64,000 nt of DNA from DATFVJ01 sp963712955. Its GTDB lineage: Bacteria; Actinomycetota; Actinomycetes; Streptosporangiales; Streptosporangiaceae. Under the pieces are notes generated by a model. That model had not been told where the DNA came from. It searched no databases and saw only the letters and a program-made list of their open reading frames with translations. The stretch lies in assembly GCA_963712955.1 (NCBI GenBank), contig CAVQKF010000014.1:62001-126000 (forward strand). Direction: 5' to 3'. Of this stretch, positions 8,311-16,484 are shown one piece after another. Both the position numbers and the translations under genes were made by a program. The stretch's first letter is position 1. Each line of letters begins with the position of its first letter.

Positions 8311-9507
8311 GTGGGAGTGACGGCCCCACGTCGGCACGGCGCGGTCATCGCCGCAGCAGCGCTTGCGACAGTGCTCGCGACGGTGCTCGCGACGGCCGTG
8401 GCGGCATGCACGTCTGCCCCAGATCGTGCGGAAGGCCCGGCCAGGCGGGACACGCAGATGGTCCAGACGCCGGCGCCCACGCACGCGACGCGGCCCTCGC
8501 CGCCGCCGTCCACGGGCGCGTTCCACCTGCTGCCCGCCGGGGGACGCGGTTACCTCGCGCCGGGATCGGATCCGCGCGCGCTGCCAGGCGATGTGCTGAT
8601 CGCCGACGAGAACAACAACCGGCTGCTGCTCGTGGATCCCTATGGGCGGATCCGCTGGCAGTTCCCCCGCCCAGGAGATCTGCCGCGCGGGCAGGTGTTC
8701 CGCCTGCCCGACGACGCCTTCGTCTCACCAGACGGCAGCGCGGTCATCGCCACACAGGAAATGTACGACACGGTCTCGGTGATCAACATCGCCACGGGCC
8801 AGGTCACCCGCCGGTATGGTCACCCAGGCGTGCCGGGGTCCGCCGCTGACTACTTCAGCCATCCCGACGACGCGATGCTGCTGCCCGGCGGTGACCTGCT
8901 GGTGCCCGACATCATCAACTGCCGGATCCTGGTGCTCGCCCCGGGCCGATGGCATGTGGTCCGCGAATTTGGCGGCACCGCTGGGTGCGTGCACGACCCG
9001 CCGACGGCGTTCGGCAGCCCGAATGGCGCCTTCCCCCTGAAAGACGGGCACTTCCTCGTCACCGAGATCAACGGTGACTGGGTTGACGAGCTGAGCCTGC
9101 GCGGCGACGTCTACTGGTCCACCCATCCACCGGGTGTCGCTTACCCGTCCGACACGAACGAGGCCAGCCGGGGGCGTTACGTGACTGCCGACTATTCCTC
9201 TCCGGGCCAGATCGTCATCTTCGACCGCGCGGGCCATGCCCTCTGGCGTTTCAGGCCCACCGGCGCCAGGGCGCTGAACCATCCTTCCCTGGCGCTGCCG
9301 CTGCCCAACGGGAACATCCTGGTCAACGACGACCACAACGACCGCGTGATTGTCATCAGCCCGAAGACGCACCGGATCGTCTGGCAGTACGGCCACTACG
9401 GCGTCCACGGCCGGGCTCCGGGTTACCTGAACAACCCGGACGGCGTCGACCTCGCACCGCCCTACTCGCTGCTCGTGACCCACGCCGCCACGATGGGGAA
9501 TCCCTGA
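8311..9507 (+). CDS. Beta-propeller (NHL/PQQ-like) lipoprotein
   Basis: GTG 8311 or 8317 gives a lipoprotein signal: TAPRRHG, hydrophobic core, and lipobox VAAC with Cys at about residue 33. The frame continues upstream, but that part lacks signal character. After a Pro/Thr-rich spacer the protein shows repeated propeller blades: GDVLIADENNNRLLLVDPYGRIRWQF, FVSPDGSAVIATQE, PGGDLLVPDIINCRILVL, PLPNGNILVNDDHNDRVIVI, HRIVWQYGHYGVHGRAPGYL. These resemble NHL or arylsulfotransferase-type propellers. It likely sits on the outer face of the membrane. The substrate is not evident. It is divergent from the GH5 gene. Confidence 0.78.
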   Translation: MGVTAPRRHGAVIAAAALATVLATVLATAVAACTSAPDRAEGPARRDTQMVQTPAPTHATRPSPPPSTGAFHLLPAGGRGYLAPGSDPRALPGDVLIADENNNRLLLVDPYGRIRWQFPRPGDLPRGQVFRLPDDAFVSPDGSAVIATQEMYDTVSVINIATGQVTRRYGHPGVPGSAADYFSHPDDAMLLPGGDLLVPDIINCRILVLAPGRWHVVREFGGTAGCVHDPPTAFGSPNGAFPLKDGHFLVTEINGDWVDELSLRGDVYWSTHPPGVAYPSDTNEASRGRYVTADYSSPGQIVIFDRAGHALWRFRPTGARALNHPSLALPLPNGNILVNDDHNDRVIVISPKTHRIVWQYGHYGVHGRAPGYLNNPDGVDLAPPYSLLVTHAATMGNP

Positions 9508-9541
9508 TCGCCGGCCTGCCGCGCCGCCATTTCCTGCGCCA

Positions 9542-11201
9542 TTATTTGGCGTCCGCGTAGCACGTCACCACCGAGACGGTCAGCGGAAAGCGCACCGGCC
9601 CTGGGCCGAAGACGAGCTGCCCTGCCTCCAGCGGCCGCGCTCACCGCACGGACGACCTCATTGGCGGCGTTAGCCGGGCTGTGCACGATGACCTCGTCGT
9701 GCTGGAAGAACACAAGATGGGGGCGGCCGCCCGGCTGGCTGGGCCGCTCGCCCGCGGCGAGCCTGCGCCGCAGGGACGCTAGCAGCACGGCCGCCCAGTC
9801 CGCCGCGCTCGCCTGAACGACGAAGTTGCGGGTGAACCGGCCTCTGCTGCGCAGCACATGGCCGGCGCGCGGATCAGTGCCGTCGCCGGTCAGCTCACGC
9901 CACTGGGCCGAAGGTGGCGGGCAGGTACGGCCCAGACGGGACCTGACCAGGCGCCCTTCCTCCCCCGCGCGTGCGGCGTCGTCCACGAAACGCGCGGCCG
10001 CGGGGAATCGCCGGCGCAGAACGGCGAGCAGCTGGCCCGCTTCTCCCCCGGCTCCGCCGTACATGGCCGATAGCAGAGCCACCTTCGCCTTGTCCCGATC
10101 ACCGCCGAGCGCACCGGCAAGCGCCGCGTACACGTCACCCTCGGCAGCGGCCTGCGCAAACGCCCGATCCCCTGCGAGGGCGGCGAGAACCCGTGGTTCG
10201 AGTTGCGCGGCGTCGGCCACCACGAACACCCAGCCGGGATCGGCGACGACCGCACGGCGCAAGACCCTCGGGATCTGCAGCGCACCCCCGCCGCGTGAAG
10301 CCCAGCGCCCTGATACGACCCCGCCAACCACGTATTCCGGGCGGAACCGCCCACCGGACACCCACGTGTCAAGCCATCCCCAGCCATCCGCGGCATGCAG
10401 CCTGGCCAGCTCCTTGTACTCGAGCAGGACGGGCACCGCAGGATGGTCCACCGCCCGCAGCAGATGTGCCCGGGTCGACGTCAGGCTTATCCCCTCGGCG
10501 GCGAACGCCTTGACGAGCTGCGTCGGCGAATCGGGGTTGAGCGCCCGCCCGCGCAAAGCGGCGCGGATCGCGTCGGCTAGTTCGGCGAGCCTGCGCGGCC
10601 GCATTCCACGTGCGGGCCGCGGTCCGAGCAGCTCGGTGAGCACCTCGTCGTGGATGTCGCCGCGCCAGGGCAGCCCGTCCGCACTCATCTCCGCCGCGGC
10701 CAGGCCAGCCGCCGACTCCGCGGCGGCGAGCAGGGACAGCCGGCGTTGGTGTTCAGCGGCGGCGATCCGGGAAAGCTGATGCGCGTGGACCGCGACGACC
10801 GCGTCGAGTTCCTCCCGCGTGTCGCAGAAACCGTGCCCGGCCATCGGGAACAATTCGGATTGCGCACCCCCGGCGGGCTGCGAGGCACGGTCAGGCGCGG
10901 CGGCGACCCCGCGCAGCCGTGCCCAGGAGGCTTCGAGAGACGCCCGCTCACCGAACCGGCCCTCGTGGCCGAGCAGCAGCGCCTCGATGAGCTCAACGTC
11001 ATGACAGGACGCCACCCGCACGCCTGCATCCACCATCGCCGGGTAGATCCGGCCCGCCGAGGCCCATACCCAGCGCGGGCTCTCGTCCCGCTCAAGCGCG
11101 GCCACGACCGCGGCCAGGCTGGCCACCCGTTGCGGCCTGGCCGCGGGTTCCGTCCGCACCGAGCCTGCAGATGAACCCGGCGCCGGGGCCGTCACAGGCA
11201 A
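9542..11201 (-). CDS. Family A DNA polymerase-like (bifunctional 3'-5' exonuclease/polymerase type), frameshifted near 3' end
   Basis: The protein resembles actinobacterial PolA-like proteins without a 5' nuclease domain. Polymerase motifs are present: motif A FVVADAAQLEPRVLAALAGD, motif B DKAKVALLSAMYGG and motif C FFQHDEVIVHSP. The N-terminal half is a degenerate exonuclease-like region. The frame of the start continues to 9462 with a non-family tail (GGRAARLRPRAG). In the neighbouring frame the DNA encodes a family-like ending (EAGQLVFGPGPVRFPLTVSV, then VTCYADAK and stop at 9542-9544). The switch point is at about 9630, where one extra base (A on plus) in GCGGCCGC(T)GGAG would explain it. 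All catalytic motifs lie upstream of the shift. The start codon (TTG 11201) is uncertain. Confidence 0.75.
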
Positions 11202-11417
11202 CAGCGATCCGCATGAATCCGATTCCGTCCTGTTGCCAGCGCTGTGGCGCTCGCCGCGGCAGTCGTTCGGCAGTAGTGGCCCACCGGGGGGTTCCGGGGG
11301 CCCCGGGGCCCGCAGAGTCCCCGCAGACCCCGTTGTGGCGCTCGCACGGTAGCCGTTAAGGATAATGATGCCGAACGGCTTCGCGGGGCGTGACTGCCGC
11401 GCAGTGCGAGGTGTCTT

Positions 11418-12326
11418 TCAGCCCTTGTGCAGGAATGCGGCGAACCCGGCGGTAAGGGCTACCGCCACCCGCTGGCGGAACGCCGCGCTGGTCAGCCTCG
11501 CGGCGTCGGCGCTGTTGCGCATGTTCGCGCACTCGATGAACACCTTTGGCACCTTGGACAGGTTCAGCCCGCCGAGATCGGTGCGGACATCCACGCCAGC
11601 CGCCCCTATGTAGTCCGAATACGGCTCGCCGGTGATGGCATGGTACTCGTTCCTGATGTCGAGGCCGAGCCCGCGGGAAGGGCCGATGATCTTGTTGTTG
11701 TAACCGGGCACCAGACCCGGTTCGATCACTTCGAACCCCGATCCGGTTGCGGGCCCGCCGTCGGCATGGATCGAGATCGCGGCGTCGGCGTGTGCGCGGT
11801 TGCCGATGGCCGCCCGCTCGGTGACGCATGGGCCTACCCCGGTGTCGGTGTCCCGCGTCAGCACCACCTTCGCGCCGTCCTTGCGCAGCAGCCCCGCGAG
11901 CCTGATGGCGACATCGAAATTGAAGGCATGCTCCGGATAGCCGGCGTCAGTCTCCGCGCCTGTGGTGTCGCAGGGCTTCTGCTCGGTGATGACGTTCACG
12001 AGCTGGTTGACGACCTCTGGATGCGTCGCGTTGCCACCGTTGTGACCGGGATCGAGCACGATCACGTCACCTGCGAGCGGCAGGCCGTGTGCCCGCGGGG
12101 ATGGGCTCGGCGAGATCGCGGCGGGCGTGGTGGGTGCGGCGGTCGTGGTGGGTGCGGCGGGCGTAGCGGGTCCGGTTGGGGCCGCGGTTACCCGGGCTGG
12201 CCGTGTTGGCGCCTGGCCGGCGGCCCCGTCCTGCACGCCCGCGCAGCCTGCGGCCCCGACCAGCGCGCAGGCCAGCGCCGCCGCCGTGATTGCGCGCAGA
12301 ACCGGCCGGGTATGCGCAACCGTCAT
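11418..12326 (-). CDS. N-acetylmuramoyl-L-alanine amidase (amidase_3), lipoprotein
   Basis: From ATG 12326 (an ATG at 12353 is also possible) the product has 302 residues, with a lipoprotein signal ending VGAAGC (Cys at about 28) and a Pro/Thr/Ala linker. The catalytic domain has the zinc amidase landmarks: VIVLDPGHNGG (His), PEHAFNFDVAIRLA (Glu), AAISIHADGG (His) and VFIECANMRNSADA (catalytic Glu). It cleaves the bond between MurNAc and L-Ala in peptidoglycan and is anchored outside the cell. The frame stays open far upstream, but that part is the translation of 18-bp repeats and not signal-like. Confidence 0.85.
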   Translation of the reverse strand: MTVAHTRPVLRAITAAALACALVGAAGCAGVQDGAAGQAPTRPARVTAAPTGPATPAAPTTTAAPTTPAAISPSPSPRAHGLPLAGDVIVLDPGHNGGNATHPEVVNQLVNVITEQKPCDTTGAETDAGYPEHAFNFDVAIRLAGLLRKDGAKVVLTRDTDTGVGPCVTERAAIGNRAHADAAISIHADGGPATGSGFEVIEPGLVPGYNNKIIGPSRGLGLDIRNEYHAITGEPYSDYIGAAGVDVRTDLGGLNLSKVPKVFIECANMRNSADAARLTSAAFRQRVAVALTAGFAAFLHKG

Positions 12327-12693
12327 GGCAACCGCCGCCCCGGCCGTGGTCATTGCGCGCAGACCCGGCCGCGACGGCGTGCAGCCCGGCGAGCAGCTTC
12401 CGCTGCGCGGGCAGCTTCCGCTGCGCAAGCGGCTTCCGCTGCACAAGCGGCTTCCGCTGCGCAAGCGGCATCCGCGGGGTGGGCCGGGTCGGGGTCGGCC
12501 AGTTTCTTCTGCATCGGCTCGAAATGTTACCCGCGCGCGGCCATTCCCCGGGCGCGGAGGATCAGGCGGGCCGGTCACCGGCGTTCGCCGGCGGGCACAC
12601 TGATTCGCGGCCGGCACACTGAATGGCGCCGCATCGGCACCGTACACCGGCATCGCGGCCCACGGCAGCAGTCGTCGCGGGCCGTCAGGCCGG
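12327..12693. other. Intergenic region upstream of the amidase gene
   Basis: No convincing gene. It holds the 18-bp tandem array at 12393-12477 and further GC-rich sequence. The amidase promoter should lie here, reading to the left, but I see no clear -35/-10 pair. Confidence 0.5.
12393..12477. repeat. 18-bp tandem repeat, four full copies plus partial
   Basis: Units start at 12393, 12411, 12429 and 12447 (GCAGCTTCCGCTGCGCGG with G/A and CGG/CAA variants), followed by a partial copy at 12465. The array lies about 65 bp upstream of the amidase start. It is translatable in several frames, which creates misleading long open frames. Confidence 0.9.
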
Positions 12694-13224
12694 TCAGGGC
12701 AGCGAGCCGGCCCGGTCATCGCGCTCCATGTCAGCCGGGTCGCGCTGCCTGGGGGGATCGCACGCTGCCCTGGGGGGATCGCACGCTGCCATGCGCGACT
12801 CCTGCCCGGCGGCTGTCCAGGCGGCCAGTCCCGCGGAGGCGTGTCCCGGCAGTTCGCTGGCCGCCCATCCGGCGAGTTCCGCGGCTATCGATGAGGCGGC
12901 GTCATGTGCCTGGCAACCCCCCGGGCCCGGATCAGCTCCCTGAATTTCATCATGCCGACCGGGCAGGCCCACTCCCTGATCTGTGGCCGCACCGGGGTGT
13001 GTGGCGCCGTCGAGCAGCACCGCTAGCTCTTCCGCCTCGACGGCGTCCACGCCGAAAACCACGCGTGGCCTGCGACGCGGCTCCTCCGGCGAGTAGCCCA
13101 CATAGCTCGCCACTGGCTGGGCAAACGGGCCGCCAAGACCGCGCCGTGTGCGCCAGCGCTCCCATGAGCGCTCAAGCCGCGCGGCGGCACGCTGCGCACG
13201 CGCAACAAGCTCCGGATCGCTCAT
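12694..13224 (-). CDS. Hypothetical actinobacterial protein (176 aa)
   Basis: ATG 13224 is preceded by GGGGGAGGATC, a strong ribosome site, so the longer open frame upstream is rejected. The N-terminal part looks conserved: SDPELVARAQRAAARLERSW, then RTRRGLGG, SYVGYSPEEPRRRPRVVFGVDA, EAEELAVLLDG. The C-terminal half is Ala/Gly-rich and contains a duplicated ACDPPR segment encoded by a perfect 21-bp tandem duplication (12748-12789). There is no signal peptide or membrane helix. It is divergent from the TetR-type gene. Function unknown. Confidence 0.65.
   Translation of the reverse strand: MSDPELVARAQRAAARLERSWERWRTRRGLGGPFAQPVASYVGYSPEEPRRRPRVVFGVDAVEAEELAVLLDGATHPGAATDQGVGLPGRHDEIQGADPGPGGCQAHDAASSIAAELAGWAASELPGHASAGLAAWTAAGQESRMAACDPPRAACDPPRQRDPADMERDDRAGSLP
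12748..12789. repeat. 21-bp perfect tandem duplication
   Basis: CTGGGGGGATCGCACGCTGCC occurs twice in immediate succession (12748-12768 and 12769-12789) inside the 3' part of the minus-strand hypothetical gene. The length is a multiple of three, so the frame is kept. Confidence 0.92.
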
Positions 13225-13528
13225 TGCTGATCCTCCCCCGACCGCGGTGACGCGCTTCGCCACAGCCAGAAACCGGCGGGCCCGCACGCAGCGGTCCGGC
13301 CGACTCCCCTGGCCTGCTCCGTGTGGCCTGTTGCGCGGATTCCAGGCGCACGAACGTCTCAGCGGTTCCGGCACCGCGGCCTCCCCCGCCACCCCCGACG
13401 ACGTGTGCCCGATCAGTATGACAGACCGTGGACACCGCGGCTCTGGTATACGTGCGATTACGGAAAGTCACACGCGCGCAGTGCGTGTCCAGATCTTCCG
13501 GCGCCCACAGCGACGCTACGCTCGGGCC

Positions 13529-14287
13529 GTGACGAACAGCGGGGCGGACGGGAGGGCGCGGACACAGGGGCGGCAGGGCCGGGGGCCCCGCACCGCCGGT
13601 GAGGGTGCTCAGCTCACCGGCGCGGCGGCTCGCCGGCGCCTTTCCGTCGGCGAGCGCAGGGACGAACTCATCAGCGCGGCGCTCGAACTGCTCAGCTCCC
13701 GTCCGGCCACGGAGGTGTCCGTGGATGACGTCGCCGCGTCGGCCGGTGCCTCGCGAGCGCTTGTGTACCACTATTTCGGCAGCAAGCAGGAGTTGTACGT
13801 GGCAGCACTGCACCGCGCGGCCGACGAGCTGACCGCACTGCTCGACCCGGGACGCGACGGCGCTCCCGCCGACGAGCTGACCGCCGCCCTCTCCAGGTAC
13901 TTCGACTACGTCGAGGCTCACGCCGCCGGGTACATCGCGCTCATGCGCGGTCACACCGGCGTCTCCTTGTCCGCCGACCAGGTCGGCCAGGTCGGCCAGG
14001 TCGGAAAGATCGTCGATGGTGTCCGGCAGGTGATGCTCGGCCGCATCCTCGAAGCCCTCGGCGTCGTGGCGCCCAGTCCTGCCCTCCGCGTCACGCTGCG
14101 GTGCTGGCTCGCGTGCGTGGAGACCGCTGGCCTGGACTGGCTGGCTAACCGCGACCTGCCGCGTGCCACGCTCGAGACCATGCTCACCGCCCAGATGGTC
14201 GCGCTCCTGCGGGTCGCGGCGACGCGCGACCGTAAACTCACCGTCCTGCTCGAACGGCTGCTCGATGACCGCGCAGGAGGCGCATGA
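13529..14287 (+). CDS. TetR/AcrR-family transcriptional regulator
   Basis: GTG 13529 gives a 252-residue protein. After a charged leader the TetR HTH domain is clear: RRDELISAALELLSSRPATE, VSVDDVAASAGASRALVYHY, FGSKQELYVAALHRAADELT. The C-terminal ligand-binding helices follow. A QVGQVGQVGK stretch at about 13978 comes from three CAGGTCGGC units. The target is unknown. No clear operator is seen in its upstream region, which it shares with the divergent 12694-13224 gene. The extra open frame further 5' has no signal or ribosome site and is not used. Confidence 0.85.
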   Translation: MTNSGADGRARTQGRQGRGPRTAGEGAQLTGAAARRRLSVGERRDELISAALELLSSRPATEVSVDDVAASAGASRALVYHYFGSKQELYVAALHRAADELTALLDPGRDGAPADELTAALSRYFDYVEAHAAGYIALMRGHTGVSLSADQVGQVGQVGKIVDGVRQVMLGRILEALGVVAPSPALRVTLRCWLACVETAGLDWLANRDLPRATLETMLTAQMVALLRVAATRDRKLTVLLERLLDDRAGGA

Positions 14288-14500
14288 TTGGTGGCCAGCC
14301 GCCTGCTACGGCCGGATCGACCCCGGCAGCGTCCAGTGGGAACCTTACCCTCCCCCGGTTCCACGAGACGGTACCCCCCAAATGCGGCACTCAGGCCGCC
14401 GGGGCCGAACCCCCCTCTGTCTGTCCTCATCGCCCGCGCCGGGCGCGTGAGCGCGCACGGCCCAGGTCGACGCCCCGTCGGGATGTCGGGATCAGAAACG

Positions 14501-14704
14501 TCATTCCGACCGCTGCTGCGGGATACCCGCGAGCAGCGCACGGACCTCGGTCTCCCGGTACCGGCGGTGACCCCCGAGCGTGCGGATGGAGGTCAGCTTG
14601 CCAGCCTTCGCCCACCGCGTGACGGTCTTAGGGTCGACTCGGAACATCGTCGCGACCTCGGCTGGCGTGAGCAGCGGCTCGGCCTCGGGTGTGCGTGCAG
14701 ACAT
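14501..14704 (-). CDS. bldC: BldC, MerR-like developmental regulator
   Basis: The 67-residue protein matches BldC closely: LLTPAEVATMFRVDPKTVTR, WAKAGKLTSIRTLGGHRRYR, ETEVRALLAGI. It has a single winged-helix MerR-type DNA-binding domain and no effector domain. BldC binds DNA cooperatively as a head-to-tail oligomer and controls the timing of aerial growth and sporulation in Streptomyces. ATG 14704 follows GGAGGAGAGG. It lies just before the conserved gene, vdh and DUF3073 block, as in Streptomyces. It indicates an actinobacterium with a developmental programme. Confidence 0.96.
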   Translation of the reverse strand: MSARTPEAEPLLTPAEVATMFRVDPKTVTRWAKAGKLTSIRTLGGHRRYRETEVRALLAGIPQQRSE

Positions 14705-15056
14705 GTGTGCGGCCTCTCCTCCTGGACCGGTACTTCGATCCTGCGGCTATGGCTGTACTTGCGCCCCTTCTGGAGCTTGTCGTGGATGCCCTGATATGGC
14801 CCACGGAGACCATATTGCCATCACCAGACGTAACTAGTCGACCACCTAGAGCAAAGTTTCTGTGTGAAGTTGCCCCGTTGCTCCGCTGATCTCTGTCACC
14901 GTGCGTAATTCTAGCGACACGTTCAGTCGCAACAAGGCAGATTCGGAAAAATGCCAGCCCGCGAGTCGGGCACCAAAGGCCCCGCGGATCACACCGCGAC
15001 TTCCGCCGTCCCCGGTGGGCCGATCTGCGGCGTCCCCTGTAGGCCGGCCTGGCGGC
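14705..15056. other. Upstream region of bldC
   Basis: About 350 bp without a gene, more AT-rich than its surroundings. It contains the inverted repeat ATATGG-N10-CCATAT at 14794-14815, about 90 bp before the bldC start, and the AT-richer stretch 14828-14930. The bldC promoter must be here. I cannot place the -10 reliably. Confidence 0.5.
14794..14815. promoter_or_regulatory. Inverted repeat upstream of bldC
   Basis: ATATGG and CCATAT are perfect inverted arms separated by 10 bp, 90-110 bp upstream of the bldC start codon. The spacing would suit a dimeric regulator. No regulator is assigned. Confidence 0.35.
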
Positions 15057-15845
15057 TCAGCTCGCCGTCTCAGCAGCCCGCAAGGGCCGCCAGCGGTTGC
15101 GCAGCCGCTGGTACATGGCGACCGCGAGTTCGAGCTCACCAGTTTCAAGCCCGGTGATCGCAGCGGCCACCTCGGCCACCGACTGGTCGGCCCGCAGTGC
15201 CCGGTCATCAAGCAGGTGCACCAGGCCGCCATAGTCGAGTTCGACGAGGGCGCGCGGGTGGAACTCCTCCAGCCAGCGTCCGACCTCCTCGATCTCCCCG
15301 GTCGCCGCGGCCGGAGGCGTACCCGCGGGAGGCGCCGCCGGCCGGCCGGCATCCGCGTGCCTGGAACCGCCGGCGTGGCGTGGGGAGTCGCCCTGGCGCG
15401 GGGTGTCACGACGCCGGGATCCGCGAGCGTGCCGGCCGCCACGCCGCGGGATCGCGCCGGGAGGAGCGGTGCCGCCGGGCAGACCCGCACCGCCGGCGGG
15501 AGCCGCTCCTGTGCCACGGCCATGATCTTCGCCGGTGTCGCCGCCCTGGTCGCCGCCGGCCAGAGGCCCGCCGCCGCCGGGCCGCCTCTGGTCGCCGCCG
15601 GCCAGGGCCCGCCGCCGGCCGCCTCTGGTCACCGTACGGATGCGAGTCCGTAGGCAGCCCAGGCAGGCCCGGCAGGCCGCGCTGTACGGCGCCGAGCGCG
15701 CGCGCCACCCGCCTGCGAGCCTGCGCCATCGTCGTCGCGTAGACGAGCGTCCGCGTGGCCGTGGCCGGGCCCCCGTCGCCGCCGGCGCCGAGGACAAGCC
15801 ACCGCTCCGACGGGCCGAACGGCACGAACCATGCGAGCGGCACAT
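15057..15845 (-). CDS. C-terminal part of a conserved hypothetical protein (frameshifted gene)
   Basis: Only the last roughly 90 residues (from about 15320 down) look like genuine protein: EEVGRWLEEFHPRALVELDY, GGLVHLLDD, SVAEVAAAITGLETGELELA, VAMYQRLRNRWRPL. The part upstream in this frame is Gly/Arg-rich translation of repeats. The genuine part fits as the natural C-terminus of the protein whose N-terminus is encoded in another frame from 16263. The full gene spans 15057-16263 (1207 bp, not a multiple of three). See the 15406-16263 entry for the N-terminal half and 15546-15630 for the repeat that probably breaks the frame. Confidence 0.6.
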   Translation of the reverse strand: MCRSHGSCRSARRSGGLSSAPAATGARPRPRGRSSTRRRWRRLAGGWRARSAPYSAACRACLGCLRTRIRTVTRGGRRRALAGGDQRRPGGGGPLAGGDQGGDTGEDHGRGTGAAPAGGAGLPGGTAPPGAIPRRGGRHARGSRRRDTPRQGDSPRHAGGSRHADAGRPAAPPAGTPPAAATGEIEEVGRWLEEFHPRALVELDYGGLVHLLDDRALRADQSVAEVAAAITGLETGELELAVAMYQRLRNRWRPLRAAETAS

Positions 15846-16263
15846 GCCAGGTGGACGTCAGGATATGAGTGCGTATCGATGGGGCGTGCGCATGCCAGCG
15901 GGCGAAATCGGCGGCGGCCCCGTCGGCGATCCGCCTGGGCACGAACGTGTCAGTCAGCGACGGCGGCAGCGTGGCCCGCAATCGGCCAAGCGCCAGCCAC
16001 GACCGCATCCGGGTCTGCCAGGGACAGACGTAAACCACCCCGTCCACCCGCCGCAGGTAAGCGTCCTCGCTCTCACGCACAGGTGCCACGATCGGCGGCA
16101 CCGCGATGAGCCGTCGCATCGCCTCGTCGTGCTCGGCCTCGAGCGTGCTGATCCGCCGCGGGCGTTCCGCAGAAGCGGCGTAACCCGACCAGTGTGACCG
16201 GTCGGGCTCGGGGAAGGCGCTCAGCGGCTCATAGACGCGAAGGTAGGCGGCGTAGGGCAGCAC
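15406..16263 (-). CDS. N-terminal part of a conserved hypothetical protein (frameshifted gene)
   Basis: This frame encodes a well-formed domain of about 200 residues: LPYAAYLRVYEPLSAFPEPD, VDGVVYVCPWQTRMRSWLAL, FARWHAHAPSIRTHILTSTW, HVPLAWFVPFGPSERWLVLG, then TRTLVYATTMAQARRRVARA. After about 15680 it runs into Arg-rich translation of GC-rich repeats, while the expected C-terminus is in another frame. The start GTG 16263 lacks a clear ribosome site; family-like residues continue a few codons upstream. The gene sits between bldC and vdh, a conserved actinobacterial context, but its function is not known to me. Confidence 0.62.
   Translation of the reverse strand: MLPYAAYLRVYEPLSAFPEPDRSHWSGYAASAERPRRISTLEAEHDEAMRRLIAVPPIVAPVRESEDAYLRRVDGVVYVCPWQTRMRSWLALGRLRATLPPSLTDTFVPRRIADGAAADFARWHAHAPSIRTHILTSTWHVPLAWFVPFGPSERWLVLGAGGDGGPATATRTLVYATTMAQARRRVARALGAVQRGLPGLPGLPTDSHPYGDQRRPAAGPGRRRPEAARRRRASGRRRPGRRHRRRSWPWHRSGSRRRCGSARRHRSSRRDPAAWRPARSRIPAS
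15546..15630. repeat. Imperfect tandem repeat with 42- and 37-bp spacing
   Basis: CTGGTCGCCGCCGGCCAG begins at 15546 and 15588, and a third start, CTGGTCACCG, is at 15625. The intervals are 42 and 37 bp. The 5-bp difference is not a multiple of three and lies in the linker of the conserved gene whose two halves are in different frames. Confidence 0.85.
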
Positions 16264-16484
16264 GAGCTGAATCGTGGCACGTCTTGGTCTCTGGATGCCG
16301 CACGGTGGATAACGAGATCATCACCAAGTGCCGGGCCGGGCCCGGCCGCGGCGCTCAGCCGGATGCCGCCCGGCCCCCTGCCGCGGCGGCCAGCGCATCG
16401 CGATGGGCGCGCGCGTCCGCGGAATAGTCTTGACCCGGACACCGCGCCAACGACGGCGCGGAACGGAACAGGAGAGTCACCCCC

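Noticed and set aside
12061..13250. Long plus-strand open frame across the amidase promoter and hypothetical gene
   Set aside because: Its residues are Ala/Arg repeats from 18-bp units; the minus-strand genes have proper starts, signal peptides and motifs.
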